Assembly: GCF_003054705.1 (NCBI RefSeq) | Contig: NZ_QAYX01000015.1 | Coordinates: forward strand, 43,771-107,770 | Origin: Opitutus sp. ER46 | Lineage (GTDB): Bacteria; Verrucomicrobiota; Verrucomicrobiia; Opitutales; Opitutaceae | Direction of reading: 5' to 3' | DNA: 64,000 nt | In this document: piece after piece, positions 45,628-54,449 of the stretch | Layout of the letters: the number at the start of each line of letters is the position of its first letter | Numbering within the stretch: the stretch's first letter is position 1 | Notes under the pieces: generated by a model | Databases searched by the model: none | What the model was told of the DNA's origin: nothing | Seen by the model: only the letters and a program-made list of their open reading frames with translations | Made by a program: the position numbers and the translations under genes

Positions 45628-47409
45628 TCAGTTGCCGTCGGTAACCGTCATCAAGGCCACATAGCTCCGCGGGCCGAGCGTCGTGGTCAGCGCCGGTGCC
45701 GCCCCAAAGTTCTTCCCGCTCACCAGGTCGACCGTCTCGCCTCGCCCGTCCGCCTCCCTCCATCGCAGCGCCAGCGTGCGCGGTTCCGCGCCGTGGTTGA
45801 AAGCGACGACCAGGCGTTTCCCGCCAAGTTCGTAGGCCATGATTGATCCGGCATCGAAACCTTCTCCGATCACGAGGTCGCCATCACACCGCCGCCCATC
45901 GAGGAGAAGGTCCTCGATGTCGGCCGCCAGCGCGGTGACCTGGCCAATGGCCGCATACGCCGCCCCGTCGAGCACCTGCTGGTACCAGATGCCAAATCCC
46001 CCCGTCCCGTACATCAACGCGCACATCAGCCGGTAGCTGAAACGTTCCGGACTCGGCGCGCTGCTCTTTGTGAAGTTCTCCAGGTACATCTCTGCCGGGA
46101 CAAAGGGACGCGGCGCCAGCGCTCGGGCCGTCGCTGTCAGATCACCCGGGCTGCCCGCATAGCCGGCAGTGCCAAATCGGATGCCACCGATCTTGCCGAG
46201 CAGGCCCCAATCCGTCGCGTATCTGGCCCGCGTCAGAGCCGCCAGGCGCCCCGCATGCTTGTATCCGCTGTAGTAGCCATAATCCAAACCGGGATCCACC
46301 GCCGTGACGCTTTCGGACAGAATCGCCGACATCTGCGCCGACTGCCAGCAGCGGAAGTCGATCCACGCGTCCCGATAACGGTCGCTGATGATTCGCGCCG
46401 TCAGTTCGAGCTCCGCCGGAAGCTGCGCGTGCTTCCGAAACTGCTCCAGCGTCGCCGGGGTGGCCACATCCCCGGCGATTTCCAACCGCTCCGAGTCAAA
46501 CGCCCTTTCCTCGTTGTCGTTGATGAGCCCGGCATACCCGCTGGCTTCAATCCTCGGTCTGAGGTACTCGACCAGGGCGCGCTTTACGGTTTTCCGATGC
46601 TCGATGCACCAGGCGTAACACAGCTCGTTCATCGGAGAGCGGTCCGCATCGAGGCGTCTCGCCTCCGGCAAGGCATCCAGAATGGCCGCCTTTTCCTTGG
46701 GCCAAAACCAGAGCCACAGCGGTTTGAGGCCGTACGCAAGGGCCCGCTGGGTCACGACGTCTGCCGAGGCGGAGGGCCGCATGTAGCAAATCTGATTGAT
46801 CCCCGTCTTGCTCAGGGTCGCGAGGGCTTCGTCCTGATACGCCGCGCTCTTGTCGCTACTGTAGCTGTACAACTGGATCCGCAGCCGGCTCGGGCGCCGG
46901 CCATCCAGCCTGGGCAATACCTCCGCCGTCCCCGTCAGAGGTGGCCAGCGCCTTTTTCCATCCGCACTCGAGAGCGCGAACTGGATTGCATATGCGCCGG
47001 GCCGGACTCCGCCCGGATTCATCATCAGCGACAGGCTCGCAGCCGACGGGGCGGAAATGCCCGGCAACGCCACGATGTATTCTGCCTCGTCTCCCTGCTC
47101 GGACCGCGTCAGCGAACCTGGCACAACGAGATGCGCCGGATTGCCCGCGTAGGCGTTTTGCGCCGTTTCAAAGGCCGTGATCCGAAAGGCCGCGGGCAAC
47201 TTGATCCGAAGCTCGAGGGGTTGCTGGATCGCGGCGGAAGCGGGGAGCTTCGCCCACACCGGCGTCGAAGCTTCGCCCACGAGGTAGCACCGTTCGGAAC
47301 GGGGCCACAGGGAAAGGCCGTCATCGACGGTGGACCCATGCGCGGGCGCCCCCAGCAGCATGATCAGGCCCAGGGTGCGGACGACGGACCGGTGAAGATG
47401 ATCGAACAT
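45628..47409 (-). CDS. secreted putative glycosidase-like protein of unknown family
   Basis: A 593-residue protein with signal peptide MFDHLHRSVVRTLGLIMLLG. Residues about 30-185 look like a beta-sandwich. From LRIQLYSYSSDKSAAYQDEA (near 195) a TIM-barrel-like run follows, with paired strands and acidic residues: TKTGINQICY-like strand near 220, LINDNEERAF near 318, and VPAEMYLENF near 466; the latter two contain candidate catalytic glutamates. The end, LGGKRLVVAFNHGAEPRTLAL, resembles the C-terminal beta domain of glycosidases. I do not recognise the family. It is the last gene of the four-gene minus-strand run starting at 51406, 111 bp after its neighbour, and belongs to the glycan locus by position. 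Confidence 0.6.
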   Translation of the reverse strand: MFDHLHRSVVRTLGLIMLLGAPAHGSTVDDGLSLWPRSERCYLVGEASTPVWAKLPASAAIQQPLELRIKLPAAFRITAFETAQNAYAGNPAHLVVPGSLTRSEQGDEAEYIVALPGISAPSAASLSLMMNPGGVRPGAYAIQFALSSADGKRRWPPLTGTAEVLPRLDGRRPSRLRIQLYSYSSDKSAAYQDEALATLSKTGINQICYMRPSASADVVTQRALAYGLKPLWLWFWPKEKAAILDALPEARRLDADRSPMNELCYAWCIEHRKTVKRALVEYLRPRIEASGYAGLINDNEERAFDSERLEIAGDVATPATLEQFRKHAQLPAELELTARIISDRYRDAWIDFRCWQSAQMSAILSESVTAVDPGLDYGYYSGYKHAGRLAALTRARYATDWGLLGKIGGIRFGTAGYAGSPGDLTATARALAPRPFVPAEMYLENFTKSSAPSPERFSYRLMCALMYGTGGFGIWYQQVLDGAAYAAIGQVTALAADIEDLLLDGRRCDGDLVIGEGFDAGSIMAYELGGKRLVVAFNHGAEPRTLALRWREADGRGETVDLVSGKNFGAAPALTTTLGPRSYVALMTVTDGN

Positions 47410-47520
47410 AAGCAAGGGAGGAGGAGGATCGGCCAGGCGATTGCCTGGCGCACAGGCGCCGAAGCGCCGGAAGACGTCAGGCATCCCAATTGGTTGAGCG
47501 GCTGAACCACTACGAGGCGG

Positions 47521-48816
47521 TCAGCGCAGCGTGGACCACTCCGGCAGGTGGCCATGGCGATCGAACACCGAGTAGTACGGCCCTTGTTCAACCCCCTCGA
47601 GCTTCAGCCAGGCGACGATCGCGTAGGATGAAGTGCGAATGTTCAGCCAGCGCTTCTCTCCCGATTCCCACGTCGGTCCATAGCCGTACACGCCGCCGCT
47701 GGCACGCTTGTCCGTCGCATGCACCTCCTGCTGCGTCAGGAGATACGTGGCCGCCTTGACCGCGGACTCGAGGTACTCGCGTTTGCCTGTAAGTCGGTAG
47801 AGGTCGACCAGCATGATCGGGCCCGTGGCCGCCGCCGGAGGGACGTCTGGCCGGCCGTAGCCCCCGTCGGGACGTTGCTCCCCGATGAGCCAGCGGGCAT
47901 AGGCCTCCACCCGTTCGAGGTACTTGCGCTCACCGAACGCAGCATAGGCCTGCAGGAGCGCCAACGAGCCGAAGTCGTCATTGTGACGATGCATCTTCTG
48001 CATCCCGGCCTGACGGGTACCGTCCTCGACATAGGTGCCGAGCGCCGCGTCGTAGATGACCTTCATGCTGCCGTCGGGCTGGACAAACCGGTCGAGGTAG
48101 GCGTCCGCGATCGCCCGCAAGCCCCGAGCCAGATCGGTGCGGTCTCCCGTCACGCGCGCGTAATCGTAGAAGTATCCGGCGGAGCCGCCGTGAAACGAAC
48201 CCTGGAGAAAGTCGTGCTTGCCGTCGACGACCGACCATTGCCACGCCGGCCATCCGTTCCGAACCGCATGATCGAAGAACCATCGGTTGAAGAGCGCCGC
48301 CCGCTCGCGATAGTCCGGCTGCGCGCTCTGCTCGTAGAGCCACAGCATCCCCCACGCCGCGGTCACGGCATCGCGGGGATAGACCCACGGGGTCTGCGGC
48401 GAGTACTCGCGAATCGTGCCAAAGTTCTCCGATTGCCGGGCATCCAGGATCTGCAGCGATTTGAGATACTGCCCCGCTCGCAGCGCCGCCTGCAGGTATT
48501 CCTTCCCCTCCGTCCGGTGATACACCATCAGCACGCCCATCGTGGCGGCGGCCACCATCCAACTCGCCGTGGCGCGATGATTGGCGGTCTTCGTCTCCGG
48601 CGTGTAGAGCTGCATGAAGCGCCCGCAGTTCGCGTCGTAGGGATCCTTGATCTGGTTGGCGACGAGCCAGTCTGCGGTCCGCACCGCCGCCTGCCTGAAC
48701 TCGGTACGCAGCGACTCGGGCACGACGGCTTCAACCTTGGCGGCGGGGGCGGCCATCGTGCCGGCGGCGCCCAGCAGCGCCGCCAGGAGTGAAGCCGGTA
48801 TGCGGATTGTCTTCAT
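47521..48816 (-). CDS. secreted (alpha/alpha)-barrel protein, putative glycoside hydrolase
   Basis: A 431-residue protein with signal peptide MKTIRIPASLLAALLGAAGT and cleavage near AAPAA. The remainder is repeated helical hairpins as in six-hairpin glycosidases or epimerases: FRQAAVRTADWLVANQIKDP near 43, GKEYLQAALRAGQYLKSLQI near 106, TPWVYPRDAVTAAWGMLWLY near 143, and RMHRHNDDFGS-like segment near 270 with acidic residues. I cannot assign it to GH88, GH105 or GH127 from motifs. It lies 47 bp after the AGE epimerase gene in the same operon and shares the fold type with the gene at 50153, but the two are not close copies. Confidence 0.6.
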   Translation of the reverse strand: MKTIRIPASLLAALLGAAGTMAAPAAKVEAVVPESLRTEFRQAAVRTADWLVANQIKDPYDANCGRFMQLYTPETKTANHRATASWMVAAATMGVLMVYHRTEGKEYLQAALRAGQYLKSLQILDARQSENFGTIREYSPQTPWVYPRDAVTAAWGMLWLYEQSAQPDYRERAALFNRWFFDHAVRNGWPAWQWSVVDGKHDFLQGSFHGGSAGYFYDYARVTGDRTDLARGLRAIADAYLDRFVQPDGSMKVIYDAALGTYVEDGTRQAGMQKMHRHNDDFGSLALLQAYAAFGERKYLERVEAYARWLIGEQRPDGGYGRPDVPPAAATGPIMLVDLYRLTGKREYLESAVKAATYLLTQQEVHATDKRASGGVYGYGPTWESGEKRWLNIRTSSYAIVAWLKLEGVEQGPYYSVFDRHGHLPEWSTLR

Positions 48817-48863
48817 GGGGAGGGGCGGAATCACAGGTGAAATGGCAGCCGGATCATCGCGGT

Positions 48864-50123
48864 TCAGCGCGTCGGATCGAAGCCTCGCTCCAGCAGCTCA
48901 ATCTGGAGAATCAGGCTCCGCGGCAGATGGAAGGGGTCCTTGACCGGCAACGCGACCACATCCTCGATCGGACTCAGATCGCGGCCGAGCTTTTGCCGCC
49001 ACTCCCCATGCGCCCAGTCGGCAAAATGGTCGAGGCACAGCCGCCAGACGCGCTCGTACCAGTCGAGAAAGGCCGGTCGCTGCTCGAGCTTCCAACCGAG
49101 CAGGCTCATGTACAGCGCCTCCGTATGCGGCCACCACAACTTGGTGTCGGGGAACTTCCAGCCCCGGCACTCGCCCCCATTGGCGTCGAATGCCAGCAGG
49201 AGCCCGCCTCCATACGCCGCATCCCAGCCGGCCTCCAGGTGCCGCAGCGCGAGCCGCAAGATCTCGGGTTTCCGCTCCCAGCCGGGGCCGCCTCGTGCCA
49301 GCTCCCCCACGTGCAGTTGAAACCACATATCCTCGATGACATGTCCCGGAACCACCGCCGTCCCCAGTGGGGCCGGAAACTCCCGCCCATCGCTCCGGAT
49401 GATCTCCAGAAACAGGTCGCGGTCCTCGCGATAGAAGTCGCGGAAGATCTCGGTCGAGAACCGCACCGCCGCGTTGAGGTACTTCTCCTCCTTCAGGGCA
49501 TGCCCCAGATCGGCGAGCGCCAGGGACCAGAGCATGGGAATGCCATGTGGCTTTGCCCGGGGCGGAATCGGATACGGGAAATGCGGGATGGTGTCGTAGG
49601 GTTGCGCGAGCCTCCGCAGCGCGGTGTCCGCGGTGCGGCATGCCTCCCTCCGCACCTCCGGATCGCGGGTGGCGCGATGGAGCTCCGCCAACGCATACAC
49701 CGCAAACGAGTCAACGTAGGTGCTCTCAAAGCCGCGGACCTTTCGGCCATCCTGCGCCACCACCAGCGACCAACCGTCGCGCTCCTCGTCCCGGCCGTAC
49801 CGCAGGCAAAACGCGGCGATCTGCTTCGCGTAACCCAACCAGCGCACGTCGGCGTCGAGGCGATTGTAGATGCGCGCGAACACCCACACGGCCCGCCACT
49901 GGCTCCACAGCCATTTGTCGGTGCTGACCACCTTGCCCGCATCGGTGATGCAGGTCAGCAGCCCGCCGCGTTCATCAAAGGCATGCTCCTCCCAGAACGG
50001 CAGGACATGGCCAAACAGGTGGTCACGCAGCCAGCCGGCCAACGGGACCCCGTCTCCGCCGCGCAACTGCTCCAGCGCCGCAGAACAGGCACGTTTCGTA
50101 TCGCTGACGCTTAGGGTGCTCAT
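48864..50123 (-). CDS. AGE-family sugar epimerase (N-acylglucosamine 2-epimerase type)
   Basis: A 419-residue cytoplasmic (alpha/alpha)6-barrel protein. Family features are KWLWSQWRAVWVFARIYN near 68-85, STYVDSFAVYALAELHRA near 131-148, VVPGHVIEDMWFQLHVG near 249-265 (conserved His), WDAAYGGGLLLAFDANG near 297, KLWWPHTEALYMSLL near 327-341, HGEWRQKL near 378 and the C-terminal PFHLPRSLI near 404 with the second conserved histidine. AGE proteins interconvert ManNAc and GlcNAc, or mannose/glucose ends of disaccharides. With NagA and NagB in the locus, ManNAc to GlcNAc is a sensible guess; mannose or mannobiose epimerisation is an alternative given the alpha-mannosidase. ATG 50123 is chosen because upstream in-frame sequence is coding DNA of the previous gene read in another frame. 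Confidence 0.82.
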   Translation of the reverse strand: MSTLSVSDTKRACSAALEQLRGGDGVPLAGWLRDHLFGHVLPFWEEHAFDERGGLLTCITDAGKVVSTDKWLWSQWRAVWVFARIYNRLDADVRWLGYAKQIAAFCLRYGRDEERDGWSLVVAQDGRKVRGFESTYVDSFAVYALAELHRATRDPEVRREACRTADTALRRLAQPYDTIPHFPYPIPPRAKPHGIPMLWSLALADLGHALKEEKYLNAAVRFSTEIFRDFYREDRDLFLEIIRSDGREFPAPLGTAVVPGHVIEDMWFQLHVGELARGGPGWERKPEILRLALRHLEAGWDAAYGGGLLLAFDANGGECRGWKFPDTKLWWPHTEALYMSLLGWKLEQRPAFLDWYERVWRLCLDHFADWAHGEWRQKLGRDLSPIEDVVALPVKDPFHLPRSLILQIELLERGFDPTR

Positions 50124-50152
50124 CGAAATCGCCCGAAGACCGTGGCGGCATG

Positions 50153-51406
50153 CTACCAGTGCGCGTCGATCCCCGGCTGAAGCATGTCTGCCAGCGCCCG
50201 GCCCGTGAGGGCCGTCACCACGTCGTTTTGCGTGAAGGCTCCGAGCGGAGACGGGTTCGACGCATCCCCGCCCGCCTGCAACAGGCCGAACCCACGTTGG
50301 TTGGCCCGATTGAGCAGGAAGGCGTTGAAGCGCCGCACGGCGGCGGCTACCCGGTCGTCGGCGCGCACGTTCGTGTAGTACCACACCAGGAGATGGCTGA
50401 CGCCCGGACTGCGCTTCTGATCGTAGCTCCGGGCCGGGTTCTCGCTGTCCTTGTACCCCCAGGTTCCGTCGGCGTTCTGCGTCCGGAGCAGAAACTCAAC
50501 CGTGGCACCGGCTTGATCACGCAGCCGCCGCCGCCATGCGGGCTGATCGCAGTACCGGTCAAACGCGATGACCGCCTCGCCGACATATGCCACCGCCTGG
50601 AATCGATGCTTCTCCCACAGCACAAAATCGGTGGCCGGATCACCCCGCTTGGCCAGGTCGCCGCCGTCGCCTTTGAGCACGTAGGGGATCGCCCCGTCGT
50701 CGCGCTGCGTGCTCATGATCCAGCCCAGCGCCTGGTGGGCGAGCTCGCGGTAACGCGCGTCCTGCGTCGCATGATACAGCCACGTGCAGACCACGCCGCC
50801 CGAGAGCGCCGAGGAAATGGTGTATTCATCCCGCCAGGGCACCAGGACCGTTCCCTGCGCCTTCGTCCGAAAGCCGACCCCAAACGCCCCCGAGGGCTGG
50901 ATCAGCCGGTTGGCCTGAACCGCGGCGATGTACCGCTGCATCGCCGCCCGGTACCGGGCTTGGCGGCCCGGATCGGCGTGGCGGTTGAGCACCATCAGCA
51001 GGCCAAGTGCGCTGCCGGTGTCGGCCAGATAGATGTCGCCGTAGCCGGTCTTCCAGAATCCGTCCCCCCCCTGCCGCGCCAGCAGCCAGTCACCGTACGT
51101 CAACGCCCGCTCGAGATAACGCCGATCCCCGAACACCTGGTGCCCGGCGACCAGGGTGCGCATGTAGTAGCCGCCGATGAAGATCGTCGGCATCCCGGCC
51201 TTCTCCGCGGCAACGTACTCACAGAGATCATGCAGCATCTCGCGGGTGGCGGCGGGCGCGCAAAACACCGACTGAGACGGCTCCGTGGTGGCGGCCCGAC
51301 CCCGGCCGCTCAGCCCGCACGCGGCCAGCAGACCGCTGAGGACAACCCGTGTCCAGCGCGGCCCGCGCGGACGCGTGGAGGGGAAACGACGAGAGGGAAG
51401 GCACAT
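50153..51406 (-). CDS. secreted (alpha/alpha)-barrel protein of unknown activity
   Basis: A 417-residue protein starting with an arginine-rich signal sequence (RWTRVVLSGLLAACGLSG, cleavage near GRAA). The mature part is helical hairpins: MLHDLCEYVAAEKAGMPT near 57, YYMRTLVAGHQVFGDRRYLE near 80, TGSALGLLMVLNRH near 131, ALSGGVVCTWLYHATQDARY near 203, and KHRFQAVAYVGEAVIAFDRY near 268. It resembles glycoside hydrolase or prenyltransferase-like six-hairpin folds but I cannot name the family. It is the first gene of the four-gene operon, 72 bp from operator site C and diverging from the LacI gene. It is 29 bp before the AGE gene. Confidence 0.6.
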   Translation of the reverse strand: MCLPSRRFPSTRPRGPRWTRVVLSGLLAACGLSGRGRAATTEPSQSVFCAPAATREMLHDLCEYVAAEKAGMPTIFIGGYYMRTLVAGHQVFGDRRYLERALTYGDWLLARQGGDGFWKTGYGDIYLADTGSALGLLMVLNRHADPGRQARYRAAMQRYIAAVQANRLIQPSGAFGVGFRTKAQGTVLVPWRDEYTISSALSGGVVCTWLYHATQDARYRELAHQALGWIMSTQRDDGAIPYVLKGDGGDLAKRGDPATDFVLWEKHRFQAVAYVGEAVIAFDRYCDQPAWRRRLRDQAGATVEFLLRTQNADGTWGYKDSENPARSYDQKRSPGVSHLLVWYYTNVRADDRVAAAVRRFNAFLLNRANQRGFGLLQAGGDASNPSPLGAFTQNDVVTALTGRALADMLQPGIDAHW

Positions 51407-51477
51407 GGCGGCAACGGTCCCGAGCGGACCTGATCAGGCAGGATTCCCGGCGGTGAACCCAGGCTCAAAGCGAAGTT

Positions 51478-51493
51478 CGGTGGACGTTGACCT
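51478..51493. promoter_or_regulatory. LacI-type operator, site C (LacI gene / enzyme operon)
   Basis: CGGTGGACGTTGACCT matches the consensus at 12 of 16 positions, with the right half GTTGACC intact. It lies 64 bp before the LacI ATG and 72 bp before the divergent enzyme operon, where it could give autoregulation. Confidence 0.55.
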
Positions 51494-51556
51494 GCCCGCC
51501 CCCTCCCGCCCGGTATTTGCCTTGCCACGACGAGGGCTCGCGCCCACCTGAGAAAC

Positions 51557-52585
51557 ATGAGTGTGCGCGAGATCGCCCGACTGGCCAAGGTTTCGCCCAG
51601 TACGGTCTCCTTGGCCCTGAGGGATAGCCCCAAGATTCCCGACACGACGAAACGCAAGGTGCGCGAGCTGGCCAAGCGCCTCGGCTATCGACCCAACGCC
51701 AGAGTGAACGAACTGATGAGCTGCGTCCGGACGAGCCGCGCGCCCCAGAATCAGGCCTGTTTCGGCGTCGTCTCGTTCTACGACACACCCAAGCCCTGGG
51801 AAAGTTCTCACCACCTTGCCCGCATCTACCGCGGCATGTTGGCCCGCGCCGAAGTGCTGGGCTACCGTCTGGAACCGCTCTGGCTCCGCGCGCCGGGCAT
51901 GACCTATCGCCGCTGCCGTTCCATCCTCGACGCGCGCGGAATCGAAGGCCTGCTCTGTTTCGGCAGTCCCGACATCGACGACGAATTTCCGCCGGAGTTC
52001 GACCACTACGCCATCGTGACCCAGGGGCTCAGCATCAAAACGCCCCTGCACCGTGTGGTCAGCCATGTGTACAAGGACATGTGGCGCGCCCTGGAACAGG
52101 TGTACCAGCTCGGCTATCGCCGCCCCGGCCTGGTCATCGGCCGCTACGAAGACATCCGGAGCGCCCACGGATACCTCAGCGCCTACCTTGGCTGGTGGCA
52201 GGTCACCCTCGGCACCACGCCGCTGCCCGTGCTCCAACTGGACAAGGTGGAACTGAAACCAGTCCGCGAGTGGCTCGCCTACAACGCGCCGGACGTGATG
52301 ATCTTTGTGCACCACTACAACGTCCTGCCGGAATTCACCGCCTGCATGCGCGAGAGTGGCCTGCACATCCCGGAAGACATCGGCGTCGCCGTGATCAGCC
52401 AGATCCTCGATCGCACGGACTACTCCGGGCTCGAGGAAAACCAGCAACTCATCGGAGCGTGGGCCGTCGAACTGCTGGTTTCACGAATCATGAACCGCGA
52501 CCTCGGCATCCCGACCAACCCGCGGATCGAGATGGTTGAACGCCACTGGGTCGACGGGAAAACCTTGCGGAAAATCAGCCGCTAG
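51557..52585 (+). CDS. LacI-family regulator of the glycan locus
   Basis: A 342-residue regulator. The helix-turn-helix is at the very start: MSVREIARLAKVSPSTVSLA, recognition helix about 13-22, then the hinge LGYRPNARVNELMS near 42-55. The sensing domain runs 60-342 (FGVVSFYDTPKPWESSHHLA near 69; PEDIGVAVISQI near 275; NPRIEMVERHWVDGKTL at the end). It sits in the middle of the 20 kb locus, between a minus-strand enzyme operon and the plus-strand esterase-nagA-nagB-mannosidase genes. Copies of one palindrome precede its own gene and the other transcription units, making it the best candidate to bind them. Ligand unknown; a mannose- or aminosugar-derived effector is likely. Confidence 0.92.
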   Translation: MSVREIARLAKVSPSTVSLALRDSPKIPDTTKRKVRELAKRLGYRPNARVNELMSCVRTSRAPQNQACFGVVSFYDTPKPWESSHHLARIYRGMLARAEVLGYRLEPLWLRAPGMTYRRCRSILDARGIEGLLCFGSPDIDDEFPPEFDHYAIVTQGLSIKTPLHRVVSHVYKDMWRALEQVYQLGYRRPGLVIGRYEDIRSAHGYLSAYLGWWQVTLGTTPLPVLQLDKVELKPVREWLAYNAPDVMIFVHHYNVLPEFTACMRESGLHIPEDIGVAVISQILDRTDYSGLEENQQLIGAWAVELLVSRIMNRDLGIPTNPRIEMVERHWVDGKTLRKISR

Positions 52586-52696
52586 GCGCCAGCCACGCGG
52601 GCCTTCTTTTTGGGGGCAGCCGGGCCCTTCGGCCGCTCCGTGGACCGATGCCGAAATCGCCTGCGGCTCACCGGGGCCCGTGAGCCGTCCCCGCTG

Positions 52697-52712
52697 CGGT
52701 CAACGTCGACCA
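52697..52712. promoter_or_regulatory. LacI-type operator, site D (esterase gene)
   Basis: CGGTCAACGTCGACCA matches the consensus at 14 of 16 positions. It lies 45 bp before the esterase ATG, in the 171-bp gap after the LacI gene. Confidence 0.7.
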
Positions 52713-52756
52713 AGCCCCCGCTCGTCATCGGCCTCGCCGCGCCCCTCCCTCGTGCG

Positions 52757-54301
52757 ATGCGTCGTTCCCCTCTTCTGCTCTCCGGCCTGGGCCTCCTGGC
52801 CCTCACCGGCCTCCTCCGCGCCGACGTCACGGTTGCGCCGCTCTTTCAGGACCACGCCGTCCTGCAGCAGGACCTGCCGGTGAACATCTGGGGGCGCGCG
52901 GATGCGGACGAGGTCGTCCAAGTCCGGTTCGCCGGCCAACGCGTCGAGACCAAGGCCGGTCCTGACGGGCGATGGCGCGTCGTCCTGCAACCGATGCCCC
53001 CCAATGCCAAGGGCGAGGACCTCGCGGTGGCGGGGAAGAATACCGTGACGCTGCGGGACGTCCTCGTGGGCGAGGTCTGGCTCTGCTCGGGGCAGTCGAA
53101 CATGGAAATGGCCGTGGAAAAGGCGGCCAACGCGGCGGAGGAGCAAGCCGGGGCCACCTTCCCGGCGATCCGCCAGATCAAGATTGATCGCCATCCAAGT
53201 TCGACCCCGCGCGAAACGATCCGGGGCGCATGGCAGGTCACCACGCCAGCTACCGTGGGCGCGTTCACCGCGATTGGCTACTTTTTCGCCCGCCAGCTGC
53301 AGCAGGAACTCGGCCGGCCCGTCGGGCTGGTGAACGCCTCGTACGGTGGCACGCCGATCGAATCGTGGATGAGCCCCGGGGCCCTCGCCAGTGATCCGGC
53401 TTTCGACGTCGTCGCCGCCCGGTGGAGGCAAACGCTTGCGGACTACCAGACCCGTCGGTCGACGTACGAAGTCGCCCTGGCAAAATGGACGGAGGAGGAG
53501 GCCGCCACGCAGGGTGAAGGCGCCGAGTCGCACGCCGCGTTTCTGAAACAGCGCCCCAAGCCGAAGGCGCCCACGGCGCCAGCCGGTGGTCCTTTTGAAC
53601 CGGCCGGCCTCTACCACGGCATGATTCACCCGCTCGTCCCGTACACGATCCGCGGCGTGCTCTGGTACCAGGGAGAATCCACCCGGAACGTGCAGCACCC
53701 GGAAGAGTACCGTGGCCTCTTCTCCGCGCTGATTCGGCAGTGGCGCATGGATTTCGGCCAACCGAATCTGCCCTTCTTCTGGGTCCAACTGCCCAACTAC
53801 GAGGTGCCCAACGAGCCCTCCGGCGTGGCGTGGCCGCGGATCCGCGAAGCCCAGGCCGAGACGTTGGCGCTGCCCCATACCGCGATGGCGGTCGCGATCG
53901 ACCTAGGGGAGCGGACCAACATCCATCCCCGGAACAAGCAGGCGGTTGCCCAGCGGCTCGGCGCCCTCGCGTTGACCGAGGTCTACGGCAAGCCCGCCGA
54001 AGGCCGCAGCCTCATGTTCGCCCGGGCGGAGCGGGACGGAGCAGCGATTCGCATCCACTTCGCACCCACCGGGGGCAACCTCGTCAACCGCGGCGAAGGC
54101 ATGCCCGCGCTGCAGATTGCGGGCGCCGATCGCAACTTTCACGCCGCCGAAGGCCGCATTGACGGCGATACCCTGCTCGTCCGTTCCGCCTCCGTCGCCG
54201 ATCCAGTCGCGGTGCGCTACGCCTGGACCAACTGTCCCACCGCCACGCTTTACGGGAAAAACGGTCTGCCCGTCGCACCGTTCCGCACCGACGCGTGGTA
54301 A
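52757..54301 (+). CDS. secreted sialate O-acetylesterase-like protein (SASA)
   Basis: A 514-residue SGNH-type esterase with signal peptide MRRSPLLLSGLGLLALTGLL. A beta domain follows (LFQDHAVLQQDLPVNIWGRA near 23-42). The catalytic serine is in LCSGQSNMEMAVEK near 112-125. YTIRGVLWYQGESTRN near 297-312 is the second block, and the Asp-His dyad is in DLGERTNIHPRNKQA near 383-397. Family members remove O-acetyl groups from sialic acids or from other acetylated sugars such as xylan. The catalytic set is intact. In this locus it would deacetylate the glycan before the mannosidase acts. ATG 52757 starts the signal peptide. Confidence 0.88.
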   Translation: MRRSPLLLSGLGLLALTGLLRADVTVAPLFQDHAVLQQDLPVNIWGRADADEVVQVRFAGQRVETKAGPDGRWRVVLQPMPPNAKGEDLAVAGKNTVTLRDVLVGEVWLCSGQSNMEMAVEKAANAAEEQAGATFPAIRQIKIDRHPSSTPRETIRGAWQVTTPATVGAFTAIGYFFARQLQQELGRPVGLVNASYGGTPIESWMSPGALASDPAFDVVAARWRQTLADYQTRRSTYEVALAKWTEEEAATQGEGAESHAAFLKQRPKPKAPTAPAGGPFEPAGLYHGMIHPLVPYTIRGVLWYQGESTRNVQHPEEYRGLFSALIRQWRMDFGQPNLPFFWVQLPNYEVPNEPSGVAWPRIREAQAETLALPHTAMAVAIDLGERTNIHPRNKQAVAQRLGALALTEVYGKPAEGRSLMFARAERDGAAIRIHFAPTGGNLVNRGEGMPALQIAGADRNFHAAEGRIDGDTLLVRSASVADPVAVRYAWTNCPTATLYGKNGLPVAPFRTDAW

Positions 54302-54339
54302 CGCGCCGGGCGCGGGACGCCGTCCGGCGCGACCGGATC

Positions 54340-54355
54340 CGGTCAACGTAAACCA
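54340..54355. promoter_or_regulatory. LacI-type operator, site E (nagA-nagB-mannosidase)
   Basis: CGGTCAACGTAAACCA matches the consensus at 13 of 16 positions. It lies 95 bp before nagA, in the 148-bp gap after the esterase gene, and suggests a second promoter for nagA, nagB and the mannosidase. Confidence 0.65.
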
Positions 54356-54449
54356 ATGCCGGCGTCGCCCGCATCGCGACCTGCCCCACGCTTTCCCACG
54401 CGCCCCGGGGGACCCGTTCCGCCCGCCGGTGCGTCCCCCTTTGCGTCCC

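Noticed and set aside
47491..47509. TGGTTGAGCGGCTGAACCA as a sixth LacI operator of the locus
   Set aside because: Outer TGGT/ACCA agree but the centre is three bases longer and lacks ACGT; it lies 12 bp after a stop codon and fits a weak hairpin better.
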